35,500 nucleotides of DNA from a virus. The notes under the pieces were generated by a model. That model searched no databases. It saw only the letters and a list, made by a program, of their open reading frames with translations, and was not told the DNA's origin. Below are positions 31,936-35,500 of this stretch, piece after piece. The stretch is from IMG/VR virus record IMGVR_UViG_3300036770_002709, positions 1 to 35,500 of that record; one strand, 5' to 3'. Position numbers and translations under genes: made by a program. Position 1 is the stretch's first letter. The number at the start of each line of letters is the position of its first letter.

Positions 31936-31967
31936 CAAATATAGAAAAATTATCTTAATAAAAAAAC
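31936..31967 (-). promoter_or_regulatory. Promoter of the pseudoknot A unit
   Basis: The minus strand has GTTTTTTTATT and, 24 nt from its G, TATATTTG (31936-31943). Transcription would begin about 15 bases before the first pseudoknot arm, so the RNA element would sit at the very 5' end of the message. Confidence 0.6.
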
Positions 31968-31976
31968 TTTTTGCGC

Positions 31977-32399
31977 TTAATCCTCTGAAAAATATTTATA
32001 AAAATTAACTCCCGCTTGAAATCCATCCATAAAAGAATTTTTATCAAAAAAGCAATTATAATCTTTGGATAATCCTTTGTAATAATTGCAAGCCTTAGAG
32101 CATTCCTCAGCTATTTCCTGAAAGGTAGGTATGCCCTCTTTTAAATCATACTTATTTTGTAGCCATAAAAGAGCATCTGAATATTGAAAATTATATGCTT
32201 TCATTAAAAGGGTAACAACATCGCCACCGTCCCCAGTTTTGTAGTTTCTAAAAACTTGCTTTTCATTATCGATTTCTATATTTTCAATGTCGAAATCTTT
32301 TAATATTGGTCTATCTCTAAATAAAATATCATTTAGCACCTCAGTAATGTGAGCAACTTTATGTATTCTATTAACCATTTGATCAGATACTTTTTTCAT
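31977..32399 (-). CDS. Primase zinc-finger-like protein lacking zinc ligands
   Basis: A 140-residue protein. Residues 12-84 (HKVAHITEVLNDILFR, then VFRNYKTGDGGDVVTLLMKA and FQYSDALLWLQNKYDL) line up with the CHC2 zinc-binding domain of DnaG primases, notably the GxGGD turn and the following helix with its DAxxWL ending. The Cys and His ligands expected before GGD are missing. The C-terminal 50 residues are new and Tyr/Phe rich. It may recruit or mimic primase. The relation is from pattern only. Confidence 0.5.
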   Translation of the reverse strand: MKKVSDQMVNRIHKVAHITEVLNDILFRDRPILKDFDIENIEIDNEKQVFRNYKTGDGGDVVTLLMKAYNFQYSDALLWLQNKYDLKEGIPTFQEIAEECSKACNYYKGLSKDYNCFFDKNSFMDGFQAGVNFYKYFSED

Positions 32400-32411
32400 T
32401 TTGTTAATTGT

Positions 32412-32867
32412 TTAAAGTGTTTTTGCAAAAAAATCTTTTAAATCTTGAGTTGTTGTTAGCCTATGAATAATAGCAGAAAACATCATTTGCTTTGTTATTT
32501 TAAAAGCTCCTACATTACTACCGACAGACCTCCGCATTTCATGTACATACTCAATGCAGATTTTTTTCAGTTCCTTAATTTCATTAGCCTGCCAGTTATT
32601 ATCTGCTTTGTTCCACGCCTTCCAATAAGAAGTAATAAGTAAAGCGCAAAGATCGCCTTTGTTGTATGTCTGCTCGGTGCTGGCCTTTGGAACTGGTCCG
32701 CTTTTGCTTGTATAAATACTAAGCGCTTCAGCTGATTTGTCAGTAAGTGGGCAATTTATAGCTTTGTGAAGGCTCGCAACGTGCTCCCTTTCGGGAGCTG
32801 TTGGATTAGTTAGCCTTTCAACAAAAAAATGTACTGAGTCGTTTACTCTAAATAATGTCCATTTCAT
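32412..32867 (-). CDS. Unknown protein next to ERF recombinase
   Basis: A 151-residue soluble protein overlapping the ERF gene by four bases, so it is co-translated with it. N-terminal strands (KWTLFRVNDSVHFFVERL) are followed by helices (ALLITSYWKAWNKADNNW, KKICIEYVHEMRRSVG). It may act in recombination or repair because of the coupling, but no family is recognised. Confidence 0.55.
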   Translation of the reverse strand: MKWTLFRVNDSVHFFVERLTNPTAPEREHVASLHKAINCPLTDKSAEALSIYTSKSGPVPKASTEQTYNKGDLCALLITSYWKAWNKADNNWQANEIKELKKICIEYVHEMRRSVGSNVGAFKITKQMMFSAIIHRLTTTQDLKDFFAKTL

Positions 32868-33427
32868 AAATTATTCTCAATAAATTGTTTTTGTTCCTTT
32901 GTAAGCTCAAATATATCTAAGTAAGTATCTTGCTTTTCTGGGTTATCTATAAGCCAACCAAGCAACTTTTGCAGTTCCTCAATAGTATTTACCTTCTTTT
33001 TAGGTTTAAGTTGCTCAGATTTGATTTTAGAGCCTTGCCCATCGTCATCAGCATCAACAGATATTCCCAGCATTGCAGAAATAGCGTAGCGCTTAGCGTA
33101 TGTAATGCCGCCACCAAGTTCCTGCAGGGCGTTTGTTCCCTTGTTTCCGCTCATTGGATGAAATGGCATTTCAGATTGGATAAATTGCCCTGAGACGTGA
33201 TAAATCGTTGTAACGAGATAATCGCCAGCCAGCGCCTGAACAATTACTAAACCGTGCTTTGTAAGGATCGGACGAACCGTATTGAGGATATTGTCGAGCG
33301 TCAAATATTTGTTTCTTAAATGCTCGTTTTTGCCGTCCTTAATCAGCTTAGTATTTTGAAATTCGAGATTGAAATTAACCAAAGCGAGGATTAGCTCGCT
33401 AAGGTTTTCAGTTTGTTTGTAGTTCAT
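32864..33427 (-). CDS. ERF-family single-strand annealing protein
   Basis: A 187-residue recombination protein of the ERF family (PF04404). The core is clear: YLTLDNILNTVRPILTKHGL (41-60), the strand region LVTTIYHVSGQFIQSEMPF and GGGITYAKRYAISAMLGISV (105-124), then the acidic DADDDGQG. The last 50 residues are a linker and helix (EELQKLLGWLIDNPEKQ). ERF proteins anneal complementary single strands in phage recombination and genome circularisation; the partners here would be SSB and the RuvC-like resolvase. A standard early leader block precedes the start. Confidence 0.93.
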   Translation of the reverse strand: MNYKQTENLSELILALVNFNLEFQNTKLIKDGKNEHLRNKYLTLDNILNTVRPILTKHGLVIVQALAGDYLVTTIYHVSGQFIQSEMPFHPMSGNKGTNALQELGGGITYAKRYAISAMLGISVDADDDGQGSKIKSEQLKPKKKVNTIEELQKLLGWLIDNPEKQDTYLDIFELTKEQKQFIENNL

Positions 33428-33450
33428 AAAATAAGGTTTTAAAAGTTAAA
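33428..33450 (-). promoter_or_regulatory. Shared start-codon leader block (copy 3)
   Basis: The minus strand reads ATTTTTAACTTTTAAAA, then CCTTATTTT, directly before the ERF start codon. It begins right after the stop of the preceding gene, with no hairpin between. Confidence 0.55.
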
Positions 33451-33453
33451 AAT

Positions 33454-33645
33454 TTAGTGAACGTGACACCTGCCAGAGCAATTTGTCGTTATATTTTTGC
33501 AACGGCTGCCTGATTTTGTCTTTGCATAACATTGAGTTGATTTGCATTTTCCTGAGTTGCTTACACTGCCCTCAATTGGAAATCCAACAACGCAACTTGA
33601 TAATAGAAAAAGACTGCAGATAAAAATTAAAAATCTTGTTTTCAT
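33454..33645 (-). CDS. Cys-rich lipoprotein-like small protein
   Basis: A 63-residue protein with a hydrophobic signal and lipobox LSSC (Cys17). The mature part has six regularly spaced Cys, in the pattern QCYAKTKSGSRCKN and GRCHVH, matching a small Cys/His domain that I know from Bacteroidota phage proteins (DUF5763-like) and that may bind zinc or form disulfides. Being exported with a lipid anchor it could act at the host surface, perhaps in superinfection exclusion. That role is inference. Confidence 0.6.
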   Translation of the reverse strand: MKTRFLIFICSLFLLSSCVVGFPIEGSVSNSGKCKSTQCYAKTKSGSRCKNITTNCSGRCHVH

Positions 33646-33668
33646 AAAATAAGGTTTAAAGTGATGAA

Positions 33669-34076
33669 TTAAAATTGCGGATCGTAATCAATTTGCTTTT
33701 GGTGCTCGTACCACATTTGAGCTTTTTGGTCGTCTGTATACTCTATTTCCTGAGCTGGCTCAGTTTGTTCGACGTCTGCGAGTATTTGCTCCCATACCGA
33801 AGGAATTAAACCAGCTTTTATCAATTCCGCTTCGTATGCTGTAAATCTTTGTCTGCAATCGTCAATAATTGAAACGCCTGCAGGTCTGGTCTTTTGAACT
33901 ATGGAAAAACTATAAGAATCAACACCTCCGACAATAGTTAGTAAAGAAGTTGCCATGTTGTAAAAATCCGCCCAGCGTTTGTCATCATTCAGCAGGTCGT
34001 AAAGTCTTAAATTTTGCTCAACTGATTTGAGTAATTGCTTTGCTGTTTCGTACTGTGTTTTAATAATAGTGCTCAT
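33669..34076 (-). CDS. Unknown early protein
   Basis: A 135-residue acidic helical protein (QYETAKQLLKSVEQNLRLYDLL, CRQRFTAYEAELIKAGLIPSVW) with a charged C-terminal tail. It has a full leader block and lies in the operon behind operator site 3. No family recognised. Confidence 0.55.
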   Translation of the reverse strand: MSTIIKTQYETAKQLLKSVEQNLRLYDLLNDDKRWADFYNMATSLLTIVGGVDSYSFSIVQKTRPAGVSIIDDCRQRFTAYEAELIKAGLIPSVWEQILADVEQTEPAQEIEYTDDQKAQMWYEHQKQIDYDPQF

Positions 34077-34105
34077 AATAAATAAGGTTTTAAAGATTAA
34101 AAATT
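34077..34105 (-). promoter_or_regulatory. Shared start-codon leader block (copy 4)
   Basis: The minus strand reads AATTTTTAATCTTTAAAA, then CCTTATTTATT, directly before the start codon of the 135-residue gene. Its first part overlaps the stop of the 57-residue gene. Confidence 0.5.
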
Positions 34106-34270
34106 ATTTTTTTTAATATATGTCATTTTAATTTTATGAATTGCTGTAATCATATCTTCGTTTTTAAGTTGAGCAGCGGCTCCTTGCATAGCTTGACAAG
34201 CTTCAACAAATGATATATTCAGTTCTTTTGCAAGTTTTTCAATTTCAATTTTTAATTCTTTAGCATTCAT
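34097..34270 (-). CDS. 57-residue helical protein, first gene after operator site 3
   Basis: A short gene read from the sequence: start at 34270, stop at 34097. The product is one amphipathic helical domain (MNAKELKIEIEKLAKELNI, then FVEACQAMQGAAAQLKNED). It is the first gene behind the promoter at 34320-34352 and is followed at once by the leader block of the next gene. Small helical proteins in such places are often regulators or host-takeover factors, but there is no direct sign of function. Confidence 0.6.
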   Translation of the reverse strand: MNAKELKIEIEKLAKELNISFVEACQAMQGAAAQLKNEDMITAIHKIKMTYIKKNNF

Positions 34271-34306
34271 AATCTTAAGTTTTGATGTGTTAATAATTCC
34301 GTTTTA

Positions 34307-34352
34307 TTGTATTGTAATACAAAGATAGATTTTAATTTGATATAAAAAAAAC
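34307..34352 (-). promoter_or_regulatory. Promoter with perfect palindromic operator (site 3)
   Basis: On the minus strand GTTTTTTTT is followed, 25 nt from its G, by TATCTTTG (34320-34327). The plus-strand palindrome TTGTATTGTAATACAA (34307-34322; seven-base arms) overlaps the box and the start region. It would drive the recombination operon. The gap 34271-34418 holds only this element and AT-rich sequence. Confidence 0.65.
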
Positions 34353-34418
34353 TTTGAGCAATATTTTTTTTCAAAAAGTGAAAATATTTTCATTTTAGGG
34401 TAAAATGCCGAAAAAAAC

Positions 34419-34949
34419 CTACTTAATTTTACTTTGTAGGTCTTTGATCATCTGATCCTTTGCCTCGAGTTGTTGCTTCATTAGCTCGTTATGCTTATTG
34501 TGCACCTCCTGAAATTCTGTGAGCGTTTCTTTGTGCTCCTTCCTCAATAGTTCAGTTTCTCCGCTAAAATGAGTCATCTGTTCCTTTATCTGTCCTTTCA
34601 TATTCTGGAGCCAGTACCATAGCACCGCCACGACGCCAAATTTTGATATTATTTCGAATATTGTGCCCTCGATGCTCACCTCCGCGCCAGTGAAAAGGAA
34701 AAGACCGCTGAGAGCTAAAATGTCTGGAATTACTGATTTGTCCATTTGTTTGGGTTTGTAATCGATTAAAGGCAGGTAAACGACCCACCAGTACTCGGGA
34801 TTTTTTAAATTGTTAATTTGCTTTATAGGTAGTACAAAATTTCCGTCGGCATCCTCTAAAGGTGTGAAATACTTTTTTGGAGCGTATTGCTTCCCCTCCA
34901 GAGCTTCCTTCTCATCCTCAGCCAATAAACCGACCTTTTGTTTACACAT
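34419..34949 (-). CDS. Holin-like membrane protein fused to a virion-type domain
   Basis: A 176-residue protein of three parts. Residues 4-69 are a paralogue of the 72-residue protein encoded just upstream, sharing 23 of 64 positions without gaps (YFxP, NP, WV, LPLIxY). Residues 72-116 contain one or two hydrophobic segments (ALSGLFLFTGAEV, then SKFGVVAVLWYWLQNM). The last 60 residues are a charged coiled coil. One span followed by a charged coiled coil is the layout of BhlA/UviB-type holin-like proteins. A lysis or membrane role is therefore plausible; the fused domain is unusual. Confidence 0.6.
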   Translation of the reverse strand: MCKQKVGLLAEDEKEALEGKQYAPKKYFTPLEDADGNFVLPIKQINNLKNPEYWWVVYLPLIDYKPKQMDKSVIPDILALSGLFLFTGAEVSIEGTIFEIISKFGVVAVLWYWLQNMKGQIKEQMTHFSGETELLRKEHKETLTEFQEVHNKHNELMKQQLEAKDQMIKDLQSKIK

Positions 34950-34956
34950 TATTCTT

Positions 34957-35175
34957 TTAGTGAGGTACTGGTGGAGCAGGTTTAGGAATATATTCTATAA
35001 GTGGTAAATCTTTTACCCAAATAAATACAGGATTAACGCAAAATTCCATTTCTTCTGTGCTAATAATCCATTGGTCGAAGTCATCCTGAATAGGATTGAA
35101 ATAGCTGTCGTCATCGTAAAGCTGACCAATTAGGCTATCTTTTTGTTCAATTGTTAAAAGTCCTACGTATGTCAT
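34957..35175 (-). CDS. Small protein with tail-gene-associated domain
   Basis: A 72-residue acidic protein. It starts inside the terminal repeat and overlaps the tail-fibre-like gene by four bases, so it is the last gene of the structural operon. It has YFNPIQDDFDQW and IWVKDLPLIEYIPKP and ends in a proline-rich tip. The whole body is homologous to the N-terminus of the next gene, so the domain was duplicated. It is probably virion-associated or a fibre chaperone, inferred from position. Confidence 0.65.
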   Translation of the reverse strand: MTYVGLLTIEQKDSLIGQLYDDDSYFNPIQDDFDQWIISTEEMEFCVNPVFIWVKDLPLIEYIPKPAPPVPH

Positions 35176-35500
35176 ACTTGTCTACCTAAAGTTGTTTGAT
35201 ATGCCTGCACGGCTGTGTAAAAATTACCTGCTTCTGTATCTGTTAAGCCATCACCAATAGATGCAAAAGCATATTGTTTATTTGAGTAAAGACCACCATC
35301 AATTGAGCCATTAAAATTTAATCCTGCAAGAACTAAATTAGCATTTGGTCTTGTTCCTGATGCGTTTGTTGAACTTACAACAATACTTGAATTTTTAAAA
35401 GCCTTTTGACTTGTTCCAATTCTATTAGCTACATATAAGCCTAAAGAATTAGGGTCTGAATTATATATTGAAAAATTTGTAGTATTAACACCAAAATAAC
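35053..35500. repeat. Terminal redundancy, right copy
   Basis: Second copy of bases 1-448. The four differences (35430, 35432, 35466, 35469) all lie in the last 71 bases, inside the tail-fibre-like gene. Confidence 0.93.
35172..35500 (-). CDS. C-terminal part of tail-fibre-like protein (second copy, cut by window edge)
   Basis: The last 109 codons of the 264-residue gene at 120-914, repeated because the window passes its own start. Compared with the first copy, codon 179 reads GTA (Val) for ATT (Ile), and codons 166 and 167 have silent changes. It is not an additional gene. Confidence 0.85.
   Translation of the reverse strand, partial: YFGVNTTNFSIYNSDPNSLGLYVANRIGTSQKAFKNSSIVVSSTNASGTRPNANLVLAGLNFNGSIDGGLYSNKQYAFASIGDGLTDTEAGNFYTAVQAYQTTLGRQV

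Noticed and set aside
1-35500. Prophage or integrated element
   Set aside because: No integrase, attachment sites or host genes are seen, and the ends overlap as expected for a complete phage genome.
1-35500. tRNA genes or CRISPR arrays
   Set aside because: No cloverleaf-like sequence with a TTC-loop signature and no regularly spaced repeats of 25-40 bases were noticed by eye. The iterons at 31040 are contiguous, without spacers.

Overview
The window is one complete tailed-phage genome read slightly more than once around. Bases 35053-35500 repeat bases 1-448 with four mismatches, so the unit is about 35,052 bp and either circularly permuted or terminally redundant. Tail genes with a 1118-residue tape measure suggest a long-tailed siphovirus. 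The host is most likely a Bacteroidota bacterium, probably Flavobacteriia. The grounds are: the DNA is AT-rich; genes lack Shine-Dalgarno sites and start behind A/T-rich leaders; promoters carry the Bacteroidota-type TAnnTTTG box; and many products resemble proteins common in Flavobacterium-type phages. I see no integrase, recognisable repressor, tRNA or CRISPR array, so a lytic lifestyle is the default reading.

All but one gene lie on the minus strand, so transcription runs from high to low coordinates. From 35.2 to 32.4 kb lie small early genes, a holin-like protein and an ERF annealing protein. From 32.4 to 29.7 kb lies replication: a primase-zinc-finger-like protein, a DnaD-like initiator with an internal iteron array, and a DnaC-like loader. 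From 29.7 to 25.8 kb come small genes, a lysozyme-like lipoprotein, a RuvC-like resolvase, a Gp157-like protein and a DNA methyltransferase. The one plus-strand gene is at 25.4 kb. From 25.3 to 20.4 kb lie an endolysin-like protein, a ParB-like protein, a cytosine methyltransferase, both terminase subunits and SSB. From 20.4 to 10.6 kb is the tail module, with a likely frameshifted chaperone and the tape measure. From 10.6 to 7.6 kb are small genes and a glucosaminidase. From 7.5 to 0.1 kb is the head module (ClpP-like protease, decoration protein, capsid, tail-tube-like protein, portal, connector), then the tail-fibre-like genes.

The regulatory layer is the most distinctive part. Five minus-strand promoters share a GTTTTTTT box 24-25 nt upstream of TAnnTTTG; a sixth site has TAnnTTTG without a clear T-box. 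Three sites carry the same TTGTAT...ATACAA palindrome over the start region, which suggests one regulator. Two neighbouring replication genes have 5' leaders that can fold into the same H-type pseudoknot, with three covarying pairs. Several early genes share a nearly identical 25-30 nt block just before the start codon. The initiator gene contains five tandem 23-nt repeats beside three AT-rich 12-mers, a lambda-O-like candidate origin.

No gene-free stretch exceeds 300 bases. The longest, 31413-31607, 31806-31976, 9921-10081, 34271-34418, 7463-7602 and 26642-26779, are described below.
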